64,000 nt of DNA from Eukaryota sp. TZLM1-RC (Eukaryota > Metamonada: BaSk clade): contig JAUPSS010000003.1 in the NCBI GenBank assembly GCA_040285825.1, forward strand, positions 1-64,000, in the 5' to 3' direction. Of this stretch, positions 11,062 through 23,826 are shown piece by piece. The number at the start of each line of letters is the position of its first letter. Position 1 is the first letter of the stretch. The notes under the pieces are model-generated. The model did no database searches. It was given only the letters and a program-made list of their open reading frames with translations, and was not told the DNA's origin. The translations under genes were made by a program, and so were the position numbers.

Positions 11062-14000
11062 GATGCCTTTGGTTGATAGTGACTCTGATACTGATTGGAA
11101 CGCCCAAGCAAAGATTCTGCCAGTCAGATCAAGCTCATCCTCTCCACTTCCCCACTCTCCCCACAATACAAGCTATGCTCGAAATTCATCTCAAAAATTT
11201 CAATTCAAAAACTGATCATTGTACCAGAAACAACACACAAAAACCACCATTACGTTCCTTACGTTCTGTTGCGCGTTCTATTAACAACTCCGTTTCTCGA
11301 AATTTGTTTTTCTCATGCTGAAACTGGAAAAAAAGTCAAAAAAATCTATTTCTACTTTTTAACTCACAAATTGACAAAATAGAAATAACTGAAAAAAATG
11401 AAACCATTGCCATTAAAAGGTTCTAAAAAAATGTTCGATTTGTGGTTTCAGTGGTCATAATTCGAGAACATGCCCTGAAAAAAACAAAAAGAGAAATTGA
11501 ATTAAAATCTGCTCAACAAATTCTCGAATGTTCTGTTCCAGCTGATGCCGTTGTGAAAGGTGCTGAAAATAATGTTTCTGACGATCAACATTTGAATGCT
11601 TCTAGTGCTCACTCTTCTTCCCCTTCTGAAAAACAGTAATTTTTTTGTTGTCCATTTTGCAAAAAATGTTACAGATTCAAGAAATGGTCGAAAACTTCTG
11701 TTTTTGTACCAATTGTAAAGCTGCTGATACCGTAAGACCCCCGATCCAGATCCCAGTAGAAATTAGCCCCGCCAGCACAATCCCCTTCTCAATGGAAATG
11801 AGAAATTTTACTTCTGAATTGAAAAAAATAATAAGTGGAATATTTCATCCTTCTGGAAATATTTTGCTCGAAAAACAAAAATTGTTTTAAAAAAATTTGG
11901 AAATAGAAAAAAATTGTAAAATCAAAAATTTGCCGAAAATTGTGCTTACGTGGTCGTTATGGTGCCGCAAAGCAGTCATTGTTTTTCCTCTTCTTTGGCT
12001 GATGCAAACTCTGATACCCTTGAAAAACTTCAAAAGTTGCATCCTCAAGAAAATTTCAAGTGCAGCAAGCCTGATGTGTGTCCTTTTTGGATTGAAAAAT
12101 CTTATTACTGCAATTGAAGTTCTTAAAAGCTATTCAAAAATTACCAAAGGGGAAAGCAGCAGGCCCATTTTGGAATTTCTTTTGATCTCTTAAAAAAATA
12201 GCGTGTTCCAGTGTTCCCGAAATTGGTGATGATCTAGCCCATTATTTTTCAACAATTAATTGTTTCGAAAATTAATCTTCCATTTGAATTACTCGCTGCA
12301 CGTCTGATTGCTTCAGTAAAGCCTGGAAACGGAATCAAACCTGATGGAATACGCCCAATTGCTGTTGGTGAATCTCTTTTCTCGTTTGCTGGCATCAATT
12401 GTCTTCGATCGTGTCAAAGACAAAGCTTCTACATTTTTGAATCCTCATCAATTTGGAATCAAAAACAATTGATGGTGCTTCTGTTGCTGCTATTGCCTCT
12501 GATACCTTTTTTTAATGCAGAGGAAAATAATTTTATTTTTTTAATCTCGACTTTAAAAATGCTTTTTAATTCTGTAAAGCGAGAAGCAATTTTTGAAGTT
12601 ATTAGATCTGATTTTTCCTGAGCTATCGAGTTTTTTTCTACCATTTTTATGGGAAAAGAATCAGATTTAATTTTTAATTCATTTGGTCTTAAATCATCTT
12701 CTGGTGTGAAACAAGGTGATCCTTTAGGCCCATTATTGTTTTTGTTTAGCTATTCACAAAACTTTAAATATCATTAAAGCAAAAAAATACCCTTCTATAA
12801 AAAAATAGTTGCTTATATGGATGATATATCTTTGATTGGTTCATCTGATTTACTAGAATTGGTTGCTCAAAAAAATTGCCGATTCATGAAAATATTGGGC
12901 TTCATCTTAATGCGAGCAAATGCCTTCTGATTGGCTCTTCTGCTCAAGATCTCGTGATAAACGATTCTATTGTCCCTTTTACTAATTATAGTAGTGATGC
13001 TTTTAAGTTCCTTGGTTGTTGGTTAGGAAACGTGCCTCAAATTCAGAATGAATTGCAAGTTATTTTGGAAAAAAATAAAAAAATTGAACTTGATTCAATT
13101 TCTTCTTCAATTTAGAAAGACATATTAAATTTTTTTCATGCTTAAAATTTGTTATACTGGAAGAAAAGCCCACATTTTGAGATCTTGTGCTCCTTCCACA
13201 GCATTAGATTTCTGTCGTTCCTTTAATTCAATGAGAACAGAATTTTTTTGCTAATTTATTGGATGTAGAACCAGGAATGTTGAAAAATCACTTATTTTTC
13301 TTCAGCAAAGTGGGGTGGTATTGGATTTACTAAATCTTCAATTTTTGTGTCAATCAGCATTCTTGGGTGGTGGCAAAAATTTTATTTATGAATTTTCTCG
13401 TAGATTTCCTGATGATTCTCATCTGTTAGTTCCCAATTGCAGTCCTTATTTGTATGAGTTATCTTGTGAACTTGAAAAAAATTGCCGCCACAAATTTGGA
13501 CCAAATGTTTTTCCTCAATCAATTCAAGAAATTCCAAACCGATCTCTTTTTTTAATTTACAGTTTTTGCTGTAAAAGCTGCAACAAAAATTGTCAAAAGA
13601 TTTTTTTGAAAGCTTGGATTATGATGTTAGACTTGGCTTGGCCAGGAAAAAGAATCCCGCTTTGCAAATCTTTTTACAAGATATGTGTGACAGTACTTCT
13701 TCTGCCTTAGTCACAACAATTCCACAAGTTTATGTTACTCTCTTAACCGATTCTGCTTGGACTCTGAACATGAGATTTCGTTCCTTTATCTGGCCTGATA
13801 ATTTTACCTCATAAATTAATTTGTAAATGTTCTCGAGAAATTACAACTACTCATTTGTTAAATTGTAAACATTTTATTACTTTTTAGAAGCAAGGTTCAG
13901 GATGCTGTAAGAGATCAGTTATATTGTATGTGTAAATCTCATAGAATTGAATCCTTCTTGGAACCTCTGTTGTCAAAATCTGTTTGATGCTGAAGATGAT

Positions 14001-14502
14001 TTTCATAAGAATAATAGAGGTGATGTTATATCACCTGGATTAGATGGAAGTTTCATTTTTATTGGATGTAATGTCTGTTGATCCTTGTAATGCCTCAAAT
14101 GAAAGGCTTGTTAATTCTGAAATTCATAATCCTCTTTCAAATGCTGAAAATTTCAAACTCAAAAAAAATACAATGAACCTTTGTTCTAAATTGGCCAGTC
14201 TACAGCATGCAAAAATACAATTTGTATCCATTTGTATTTTCCTTTTAGTTCACTTGCACCAACTGCTTTACGTTTTTTTGGATGATTTTTGAATTGATTG
14301 TAAAGAGAAGAACTGGGAGAAATTTCAACAGATTGTTTTTGGCAAAAATAGAATTGTGTTTTCTATTTTTAAGGGGATGTTGAAGATGGTTTCTGATGCT
14401 TTGCTGTCTCTTGGTTCACACTATGAGAGAGTTGCATCTAGTGTTTTTTTGTTTTTGGGAGAGATGGATTTTTTAGATGTTGATTTATAGGTTTTTGAAT
14501 AA
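11062..14502 (+). mobile_element. near full-length RLE-type non-LTR retrotransposon (copy A)
   Basis: This is the most complete copy. It starts at ATG 11,062 with a Ser/Asp-rich N-terminus (MPLVDSDSDTDW). A CCHC knuckle (CSICGFSGHNSRTCP across a frame change) lies near 11,435. Reverse transcriptase motifs follow: DGIRPIAVGESL (about 12,340), SSGVKQGDPLGPLL (about 12,690) and AYMDDISLIG (about 12,810), with a thumb region to about 13,800. A second finger CKCSREITTTHLLNC (about 13,820) precedes a restriction-like endonuclease segment, RGDVISPGLDG and a downstream Asp near 14,020-14,090, then AENFKLKK. Finger-then-endonuclease order at the C-terminus is typical of R2-like elements. The reading frame is broken dozens of times. 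Its 3' UTR is split by the MULE at 14,512 and resumes at 16,566-16,600. Confidence 0.85.
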
Positions 14503-14511
14503 AATTAAAAT
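14503..14511. repeat. 9-bp target-site duplication, left copy
   Basis: AATTAAAAT immediately precedes the GGGA terminus of the Mutator-like element; the identical 9-mer follows the other terminus at 16,557-16,565. A 9-bp duplication is the usual size for MULE insertions. Confidence 0.9.
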
Positions 14512-16556
14512 GGGATAAATTCATTTTTCCACATTTTTCTTCAAAAATGGAGCAAAAATCCACACTTTCATCAAAAGACTTCACAATCCACACAGAAACT
14601 CCAAAAACATCAATATCCACACAATCTTGTTTATTAGCTATTCTTTATCTTTGTTGGGACATCCTCTTGCGTTATGTCCTTCGACACCACATACTTTACA
14701 TGTGTACTTGCGTCGTTGTTTGGGCGCTGGTTCAACTGCATCAGTAAACTTCTCGCTACGGCTGTTGGGTCCTCTTGGTTCATTACTTCTCCTCTTCCTA
14801 ACGACTCCTGGTCTTCCTGCTCGCGGTGTAGGAATTGGAGGTTGAGTTTGTATATCTGATTCGATCTTGTCTTCTAGCGTCTGCTTCACAACCGAATGAA
14901 GTTTTTATGTCGTCCACTGAGAGTATTCTTCCACTGTAAGTTTTTGAGAAATCTCTGTGTTGAATGAAGTTCAGAACATAATTCAACACCTCTACTTCCT
15001 TTGCTGAAAGAAGTACGAGTAAATGCACACACGGAATCCCTTCTTTTTCCAAAGCTCCACATGAGCATTCGTTGGAATCCACATTGACAGTAAATACAGT
15101 GCCGTTCTCCCTCACTTCAAATTTAGCTTGGTCCAATTCCACAGCTTTTTAAATCTCGAGATTGTAACAGTCTCTGTTCCAGAATATCATTTGCTCTGCA
15201 GACAATAGTTGATGATAAGTTTCGTGCTTCTGTTCTTCTCGTAATAAACCATCTCGCCAACATTGACCTAATCGATTCTAACATATGTACAATTGGAAGC
15301 TGACGAGCTTCTGCAATGCACGCATTTACACATTCAACTATGTTGCTGGTAACATGACCACATCTGTTCCCTGGAAATTGATATTCAACCCAATGGTGTG
15401 GTTCAGCCGTATTACGGATGTAGTTTGCAGCAGCTGGACTCACTAACGTCATTTCACGCAACAGTTTCTCGTATTCAACTTTGGAACCGCATTTGGCCAA
15501 TCGGAATATGAACGGTCAGGGCCTTTTTAGAACCTTTACCGTTGGCATTATCGGCAAGATGCTTTACACAAAATGCATGAGCAGAGGTTTGCAACGTTTC
15601 CCCAACAGCCTTGATAAGTCCTTTTTGTCGATCAGATATGACAGTAATACCAGTCAAATCAAAAACCTTCTTTAGCTCTTCTATAAACCATTTCCAAGAA
15701 TCATAATGTTCATTTTCAACTACTCCAAAAGCAAGAGGAAAAGTATGTCCAGCTGCATCTACTGTTGTGGCAACCAACAAAACACCAAGATATTGAGTCT
15801 TAATGTGACATCCATCCAATCCCAACAGTGGTTTGGTGTATTCAAAAGCCTTCACTAGAAGCTTCAAGAGAAAAAAACATCTATGAAAATGTCCTTCTGC
15901 ATTGAAGTTCACAAAAGCCACGCTTCCTGGCATCTTTTTCACATATAGCAGAAAAAAATAATACGGGAGGAGTCTATAGGGAAGATTCCCTGTCACCGTA
16001 TAAGTAGTTTTTGTGCAGCCCTAATTGTCCGTGCTGCAGATGTACCATTTTTTTGATGACGGAGCTAGATTTTTTTCCAACGCTTTTGGGCGAAAACGGT
16101 CTCTCGCACCTGAAGTCTTCTTTTAAGATGTATGCAATGATCTTGGGTGGAAAATAGGTCTTCGGAGAGGCTACATCCTGCTGCATGGGTGACCGCTTTG
16201 GTAATACACCAGACCTCAGAATCTATTGGTGCCCTAGCTATGATTTTTGAACGGACATTCGGCAGCAGTACACCTCACCTCATACCGCGTTTTTGTTATT
16301 GTTGGGAGCAACTGTGAATTCCTTGTTGTATTGAAGTGCAAGTTGATGTAAGAAGGTCTGTAAGTCCAATCTCGACTCAAACGTCCTGTGTTCTGTTGCC
16401 ACCAATGTTGCATCGTTCCTAAGACGTTTAAGATCAATGTTCATAGGAAATGTGGATTGTGTTGTGAATCTATGAAAGTGTGTGGATTTTTGTTTTTGCA
16501 AGTGTGGATTTTTGTTCTATCTTTGAAAAAAACGTGTGGATTTTTGGAGTTTTCCC
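14512..16556 (-). mobile_element. complete Mutator-like element (MULE), 2,045 bp
   Basis: Termini read GGGATAAATTC... on the left and, reverse-complemented, GGGAAAACTCC... on the right. They are imperfect inverted repeats of about 55 bp that converge on a shared CAAAAATCCACACTT block. Further AATCCACAC repeats lie inside both ends (14,553-14,640 and 16,440-16,545) and are likely transposase-binding subterminal repeats. A perfect 9-bp direct repeat flanks the element. The body encodes a minus-strand MULE transposase. The element sits in the 3' UTR of non-LTR copy A, so it inserted later. Confidence 0.9.
14638..16444 (-). pseudogene. MULE transposase with SWIM and CCHC zinc fingers
   Basis: The order from the N-terminus is a MuDR-type DNA-binding domain ending in C-x4-CPF (about 16,290-16,260). 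The DDE core follows: LGLDGCHIKT with the first Asp near 15,820, and the VVENEHYDSWKWF block, then VISDRQKGL with the second Asp near 15,640. The HAFCVKHLADN block comes next. A SWIM finger CSCGALEKEGIPCVH lies near 15,050, then a basic linker and a terminal knuckle CKVCGVEGHNARGCPN near 14,660. ATG at 16,444 is the likeliest start. A few frame changes (near 16,270, 15,990, 15,480, 15,130 and 14,890) break an otherwise readable protein, so decay is recent relative to the host LINE. Confidence 0.85.
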
Positions 16557-16565
16557 AATTAAAAT
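16557..16565. repeat. 9-bp target-site duplication, right copy
   Basis: AATTAAAAT directly after the terminal TTTCCC of the MULE, identical to 14,503-14,511. The following TAAATAAAAAG continues the 3' end of non-LTR copy A. Confidence 0.9.
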
Positions 16566-16789
16566 TAAATAAAAAGTTACGAAGCAAAAAAATCAATCAT
16601 TCATCAATTACCTATACCACCAATGTTGCTTTGTGTTTGTTTTGCTTTCTACACCGTGTTAATGTTAGGTCTGTTTCATTCTTGTAATCAGTGTACTAGT
16701 ACCTGTCCCTGTTACTGCATCCCCTTGAACAATAAGCACTACGATTTTTATACCTGAGCTTCTCACTATATTCACTCCACATTGGTCAC

Positions 16790-18123
16790 CTGATGACAAA
16801 CATATCTTCTCTTGGCGATCCCGTTGCTCCCGTCTCACAACAGCTTCTTTCTCCAGTATTTCTACTAGTCAGATTGCCGTGGAAGTCAGTGCTTCTAAAA
16901 GGCGATTTTTGCTTGCATTGACACTTATCTCCTTGTTAGCCAGCTTGCCGTACATGTTAGAGAGGTCTCTCATAAGGGCACTGTTCATTGGAAGTTCCTT
17001 TTATCTCCAGAAGAATCGCATGATGTTTCTACTAACGGACTTTTTCCTCTTTCACTCCACTCAATCGGCAACGCAACTTCTGAAGGACCTCTATCATACT
17101 ATCAGACTCTTTACTGGTCGAGGGCACTGATAAGGAAAACCTTGATTTTATTAAAAACACACTGAATATTACACTCACCCCAAGGAACATTTCGCCATCA
17201 GCTTTTGACACCTCACTTTTACGTCCTGGTGACGTCATCATTGAATCAGATGCTGTAAGTGGTGTCTCTGGAATGATTTCTTTTGGAACAAATTCTTTTT
17301 GCTGGCCACTGTGCTGTTGTTTTGAGTCTGAATGGAAAGCTTCATGTCGCTGAATCTACCTTAAAAGCGGACGGTTCCAAGGCAGGTTTTGTCATTGAAG
17401 ACTGGGATTCTTGGCTTGCAAGTGAAAGTGCCAATAAGTATGAAGCTGCTGTTCTTCTGAGGTTAAGTCCACAAAAATTCTGCTAAGTTCAATAATACAG
17501 CAGCAGTTAATTGGTTTTTTAGAGAATGAAGGCACTCCTTACGGACAGGGCAATTTTATTTTTTCTTGGTTGAATACTGAAAACGCAAACTATCCAGGCA
17601 AATGGTCTTGGAACTTTCTATTGGTACTTCTTGAGTTGGTTGGAAAGAAGTAGCACCTGGTCCACTCCACAGTGTCATTCTCGAAGGCATTAGTCACCGA
17701 CTTGGACAAACTGTTTCCTCCATCCGAGAGACTGTTAATGTTCTGGTGGAAAGGGGTGATATGAACTTTGGGGGAGCTTCTTGCAATTCCTGAGCGTGTA
17801 GATTGGACTTATGATGGGCAACGACAGCTAGTGTGCTCTTCCTTTGTAGTGGAGGTGTTGAGACAGGGTGGGATTTTTCGGTGGAGATTTATTCAATGAT
17901 ATCATACCCCAGGAATTTTTCCCCTCGCGATTTGCTTCAACTTGGTATTTATGAAGAGCATCTACCAAATAAACCCTTCTATTGTGGGATGCCTGGCACT
18001 TCAATGTGTCAAATCTTTGGCAGTTATCATTACCCTGAGCTGAAATATTTCAATACGATTAAACCTTACCCAAAAATGAATTTTTATTGTCCTTTAAATA
18101 GAACTCCTGATATGTATTGTTGA
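16790..18123 (+). pseudogene. permuted papain-like (NlpC/P60 or C92-type) hydrolase, decayed
   Basis: Reading across frame changes gives an ordered protein. A hydrophobic signal-like stretch (RRFLLALTLISLLASLPYM, about 16,895) comes first. LLRPGDVIIESDA near 17,215 is typical of permuted papain-like amidases that open with an LxxGDI/V motif. Then come FGTNSF, AGHCAVVL (candidate catalytic His) near 17,300, and a polar middle region. VCSSFVVEVL (candidate catalytic Cys) near 17,832 precedes a C-terminus open from 17,833 to TGA at 18,123. At least five single-base frame changes rule out a working gene. The family call rests on these His and Cys motifs; exact substrate unknown. Confidence 0.55.
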
Positions 18124-18535
18124 CTGGTTTTTATAAAGTTATGTATGTATGTAAGATTTTTTTGTTTATTAATACTATCACAATAATTCATAAATGAGTA
18201 ACTATTCTTAAAGCTTGAATTACGTTTCAAAGCCTGGCTGGTCCTCTATTAAAAAAACCTTGATCATTTACAATGTAATTATTGTAGTGCTATAATTGTG
18301 GATGTCTTACTAGTAGTTTTATTACAGTGTACAATCATCAAAAGTTACTTGTCAATGGTTTTTAATCCAAATCAGATTATATGTAACGAAGTGTGCACTG
18401 CGTTTGTAAGAACTTTGGGACAAAATGGTTAAATTCCTAAAGTTTTCACACACTGTATCCAAGGGTCTTTTTGACCCTCCTCTACAACGAAGTCTACATA
18501 AATCTATATAAAGACTTCATCATTGTTGATACGTT
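18124..18535. other. AT-rich spacer
   Basis: No open frame or RNA gene recognised; short A/T runs only. Confidence 0.5.
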
Positions 18536-18540
18536 TGTTG

Positions 18541-19935
18541 CTGATGCCGGAATCTGCCTCTGATTCCAATGGTGTTGAAGCAGAAGAACATCGCTCACAA
18601 TAAGCTGATGATACCCCATCCACTTCTCCTCCCCACCCTTTTCTCTCTTCATTTTTGAACAAAAATTCTTCAAATCAAGTGGAAATGATGTTTTGAAATT
18701 AAGTTGTTCAAGGGTCAAGAAACGCTCGCATAAATGTTCACATTGCCGTGAGACGGTACATAATGCTCGAACTTGTCCTAATCTGAAGAACATTAATGCA
18801 AAAAATTCTAAAGATATATGCAAAAGGAAATTCATTAAGAAAGCATAATCTTAAGGTATATCAACTAATACGTCTTCACAAGTTGTTGCAAAGTCTGCAA
18901 ATTGTTATACCAAAAACAAAATTTTGCAACACTTGTGGTGTTTCTTTTAGAAGAAATAAAATGGGGAAAACTGCAAAGAGATACTTGAAATTTAGAACTG
19001 AAGACAATCACCATCTATCGATCGTAGGAACCCGTTTTCTCCTTCTGTTTTGTCCAATCAAAAAATTCCCCAAGAAATACATCCGTCTAAACATAAAGAA
19101 TTTTCCTTTATTTTTAAACGTTTTTTTAGACCAATTATGTTCAAAAAAATTTGCCCTTAATGATTGTTGGTAATTCTTCAGTTCTGTTTGTCCCTCTATT
19201 GAACAAAATTACGTAGGAAATTCACGTGATTCAAATTTGGGACCATGAAATTTGTTGTTAGAAAAAGTTAAAGCAAAATTTTTGAAGACAAGTGTTTTTG
19301 ATAACAAAAGGTCTGATGTTTTATCTATTTTTGAATCCGAGGGTTAAAGTTACCATTAATGAAGATACAGTATAGAAACTGATGAACCTGCATCCATTTG
19401 AAAAACTTTCCTGAAGTTCTTTTTAGATCGCAATTATTATTGAGCTTATTGGGAAAGTAATCCATTGTTGGCATCAGAAGTCTTTTTCTGTTATCAGCAC
19501 AAGACTACGTGGAAAATGTGCTGGACTTTCAGGTTTTTTTCTATAGATCGTGTCAAGGCTGCAGTGATAGCTTTTAGAAGATTGTTTCAATTTTAATAAC
19601 CTAATTTTTCAAGGGGGTTTCAACAAATCAGGGTGAATGTCCTGAAAATTAAAATGTTCGCGACTGACTGCTCAGTGAAAAAGTCAAAAATGGATGTTCG
19701 CCCAATCCCAGTTTCTGAGAGTTTACATAATATTTTTTTCAGCTTGTTGTTTGAGCAGCTTTAAAGAAAGGGCAAAAACAACTTTGTTGCCTTTTCAGTA
19801 TAAATTAATTACTACTGATGAACTTGCGTCAGCAGTCTCTGCTACAGTTGCATTATGTCACCAAAATGAATCAAATGTTTGTATGTTGTTGTATTTAAGA
19901 ATTGTGTTGCTGAAAGGCATATTTGCTAGTTTTAG
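18541..19935 (+). mobile_element. 5' part of RLE-type non-LTR retrotransposon (copy B)
   Basis: It starts at about 18,546 with MPESASDSNG, parallel to the MPLVDSDSD start of copy A. A fully conserved CCHC knuckle CSHCRETVHNARTC lies at about 18,737-18,778 (C-x2-C-x4-H-x4-C), and a second CNTCG pair near 18,940. Reverse-transcriptase fragments follow near 19,690-19,880 (SACCLSSFKERAKT; ATVALCHQNESNVCM). The copy stops where an LTR begins at 19,904, so it was truncated by, or joined to, the LTR element. Many stops interrupt it. Confidence 0.65.
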
Positions 19936-20017
19936 GATATTTGTTAGATAAGGCGGGTTAGGATAAAGATAATTTTATCTAAACTTAGGTACTCACCAGT
20001 GAGATACCTACACTACA
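19904..20017 (-). repeat. LTR of minus-strand Ty3/Gypsy element (3' LTR)
   Basis: A 114-bp segment with TG...CA ends (TGTTGCTGAAAGGC on the plus strand, CTACACTACA at the other side). On the minus strand it directly follows a polypurine tract AAGAAAAACGGGAGAA at about 20,018-20,033. Related copies occur at 27,489-27,638 and 43,070-43,158. It contains an imperfect hairpin (GGTACTCAC / GTGAGATACC). Confidence 0.65.
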
Positions 20018-20035
20018 TTCTCCCGTTTTTCTTAA

Positions 20036-23000
20036 CTAAAAATTATTTACAGTTGTTCGTCCGCTTCCTCTGCGGATAAAGCTTTTGCCGAGGCACGGGG
20101 AGAGCTTGAACTGAGCTACCGGATTTAATAGATTTACGTTTTCTTTTACTTGGTTTCTTATCAAATCGAGTATACGCTTCTCATTAACTGATACAATGCA
20201 GTGGTTTTTCGGTAGTCTTTCCATTAAACCACTTCACAGTACAGAAGGGTCCTTGAGTTGTATTATAATCTTTAAGGATTTTTTCGATGACATGTTTATC
20301 TTAATCAGTAGCTGCAATTGCCCTAAGTAGATCAAAATCGTTAGGATCGATCATCAGCGTTATAAAGTTTGCAGTCCCTCTTAGATACTTTTTGTTTTGT
20401 TCACCAGGTTTTTCAGGTTCTTTATTAATAACGGGGAGTTGGAAGGGGTTTCTAAAACCAGACAAGGGCCTAACTAAGATCTATGTGATTTATTAGATTG
20501 TTTTGTCTTTTGAAAAATATAGTCACCATTATGAAATGCATTTTCATTAGTCTTTTTATTTTGACTGGGTTTGTTTTATCAATTGGTGATGCTCTGCTTC
20601 TTCCCATTTCTTGTGGAGACGACCATTTTTAAACTTGAGGTCCTGCAAAAAGTGACACATAGGATTCAAAATCGTGAATGCCTTCCAGGATGTTAGCAGG
20701 ATCTGATCTTGGGCTGATAGATGACCCAAACATCAGTTCGTATGGAATGTGATTTGCAATTCTGCTTTTGGATGAATTAATTAATAATTGAGTTATTGGT
20801 ATATATGTGGACCATGTATCATAGTCGTTGTAGTCTTAAAAAAATTTCATTAAACATTGTATCACATTCTCGCTGTTTTTCTTTCTAGCGATCCATTACT
20901 CTCAGAATGATAAGGAATTGAGTTTGATACCTCAATTGAGATTCTTTGGTAAAAGCAATTTAAATATCTCGTTGGCTAACTCAGGACCATAGTCACTATG
21001 TATAGACATAAGTTTGCCAAATGTAGCGCAGACGTTCCATATCAATGCATCTGTTACTTCTAAGGCACTGAGTTTTTCTCAATGGTACAAGTATCGTGTA
21101 CCTTGTAAAATGAATCGACGAAAACTAATAAATATTTACTATCATTGTTGTCTTTATTAAGTGGTCCATCAGTATCCACGTTTAATTTTTGCGAAGGGTG
21201 GTTTGCCCACAGGGAACCAGTTGAGGAGTCTTTGATTGCTTTTACTGGTGCTGTTTTTCTGGAAAGTACGACAACGTTCTATATGTTTAATGAGATCTTT
21301 TTCATATTTGGCCAGTAGATATCACTTTTTGGAAAAATTTATGAGAACTTTCGTTTTTTTGCTTGGGTGGCCTGATTGGCTTAAACCATGAATTAGGTTA
21401 AGTGCCGTTTTTTTCTTTGTTTGGTCGGTATTATCATTATATTATTATCTTTTAACCAGATTTCTGTGTTTTTTGCACAGTGTAGCGTTTTTGAATAATG
21501 GGTCATTATTGCTATTGGCTAGTTGTTGCTCTGATCTAACCTTTGAGAGCCAATTTAAGAAAAATGGGTAAAAGCTGAGTGCTTTGCTAATTCGAAAATG
21601 TGAATTGGGTCTGGATCTTCATAATCAGAATCATCGTCAGAAGGTGGAATATCACTGTGCCAGAAGGGATCATGTGGGCAATTGATGTGATTTATTTCCG
21701 CATTTTCTAAATTTGTATCTAAATTTCTTGACATCATATCAGCCCAATGATTGTCTTCTCCTTTTTCGTGTACGATATCAAAATCTAATTTTGACAAGAT
21801 AGGTAATCATCTTTTGACGATTCTGTTCTTTTTTCAGGTGCCCTGGCGAGAATGCAATATTCCTGTGATCTGTGAAAATGGTCAGATGTCTAGTTATGAA
21901 GAAGCTTTCAAGTTGACTTTCTGTTAATAATACTAAGATCACATATAATTCTTTTTGTAAAGTAACCAACGCTCTTGAGTATCGGTTGAATTCCTACTGT
22001 AAAAGGAAATTGGTTTAACTTTTCTGTCTTTTACTGCAGTTCCAATGGGAGCATAAGGTGCGACTTCTTCCCAAATGGCTCCTCTTATTGCGATGTCTGA
22101 TGCATCGGGGCTTATCAGAATGCATTTGTCTGGTGAAGGTAATGCCAGAGGCATGCGATTGATTATGAGTTGTTTTATTTGGTCTAATAATTGGTCGTGT
22201 TTGGCCTCCCAATTTTACACGACACGGTTGTATTTTTAGCTCGTTTATGGGTGCAATTAGTTGTGAAATATTTGGGAGCCAATCACTTATGGAATTGACA
22301 TATCGAACTAAAGACTGTACTTCTTTATTTGTTTATTATTTTTGGTTTTTGGAGCAAGTTTATTCATTATTGCTTCTACTAGTTTCAAGCTTTTTGTTTT
22401 TAAATGGAAAATGTTGCCTAAAAATGTCAATTGGTTGTTTGTCAGTAACAAATTTACATTTTCTCAATCCAATGTTGACTCTTCTACTCCTTGCGCATTG
22501 CAGTACCCTCTGTATTCTGTCAAATAGTTGTTAGAGGGTTGATCCTATTGATATTATGTCATGGATGTAAATGAATACTACTTCTATTTGGAAAAATTTC
22601 CATAATTACATCTTGAAAAATTGCTGGGATATTTTATTACATTTATTAAACTTACACACTTGACAAAAATAATTCATAACTAATGGAACGAAAATCATTG
22701 AACCAAGATTTCCTCTACAAAATCTTGATTTGCTTGTTGTTTTAGCTAAAGCTTCTCTAATTCGATTGAAAAACCGAGGTAATCTATTAATAATGGCAAA
22801 ATTAAGTCCGAGAGCGCCATAAAAAATATCAAATCTTTTCATTGGTTTTTCTTGAACCATTCTTTTGGAAGTTATTCAAAAAGTTTCTGCTTCTACTGGT
22901 AGTTTTCCGTTGATCAAAAATGGAAAAAGTAATAAAAACTAGTGGTGTATTTCTACCAGCATTAGCCTCTTCGATATCTTTGTCATATTTTTATGTTTTT

Positions 23001-23050
23001 TTGCTTAGCTTTAAATTCAAGAGCACCTACAGGATTAAGTTTTTCTTCTG
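20036..23050 (-). pseudogene. Ty3/Gypsy Pol remnant (RT, RNase H, integrase)
   Basis: On the minus strand the domains come in Ty3 order. Reverse transcriptase fragments lie at about 23,050-22,260 (FITFSIFDQRK; FIYIHDIISIG, where the usual YxDD has His). RNase H spans about 22,150-21,780 (LISPDASDIAIRGAIW; KPISFYSRNSTDTQERWLLY; LTIFTDHRNI), then DFDIVHEKGEDNHWADMMSRN near 21,790-21,730. Integrase pieces lie at about 21,130-20,600 (YGPELANEIFKLL; IARKKNSENV). The C-terminal tail, open at 20,224-20,036, recurs at 43,374-43,186. Stops and frame changes throughout. A polypurine tract and LTR follow directly downstream. Confidence 0.75.
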
Positions 23051-23826
23051 TGAACCAAAGTGTCATTTGCAACATTACAGGAGACAAAGTCAACAACAGC
23101 TTGGAGTTCTCAATCCAATCACAGTATACATCATTTCTGCCATCAGAACCAAAAATTATTCAATGACAGTGTTTCCTTCAGCAGAGGTTCTTTGATACAC
23201 GAAATTCTTGCAGTTCGTGCCATTTTCAAAACAGTGTCTTTTTACAGCATCATGTAATGAAGAACGATAGGTTATCAATTTTAGAACAATTCAGAGCATG
23301 ACGCAAAGTGAGTTAAGATGAATTCGAATAAATACATTTTTTTCTTTTTAATAATAATTGATTAATGGGAATATGCATCTATAATCTCATTTTTTGTTAC
23401 ACATTCCTCATCACAAACTTATTCCTTTTTCTCGCTCTGTAGACGGTCAAAATGTTGTTTAAACAGTTGAGTAGAACATTATCAGAAATAGACTTCTGTT
23501 TTTGGTTCAGTATTGTATTGTATTGAAAATTAAGCTGTTAAGGATGCATTTTGTTTTTGTAATGTTCTATGTGAAATGTGTGCCTTGACAGCAGAAAAAG
23601 TATAGAATACTGGAGAAAATTGATGTTGCCAAAAGCACATTCTACTATTCAAACAGTTTGATGTCCGAATATTTTAAGGCAATTCTTTTAAAGAAGTATA
23701 TTATAGGTTTATATATTTCACAATTGATGTTAGAAGCAGTTTCTATTCTTTTTCTCCACAACACTTCATAATCAATCTGTTACTCCAGTGTTCTCTTTCT
23801 GAAACCTAGAAATGGATTACAAAAAT

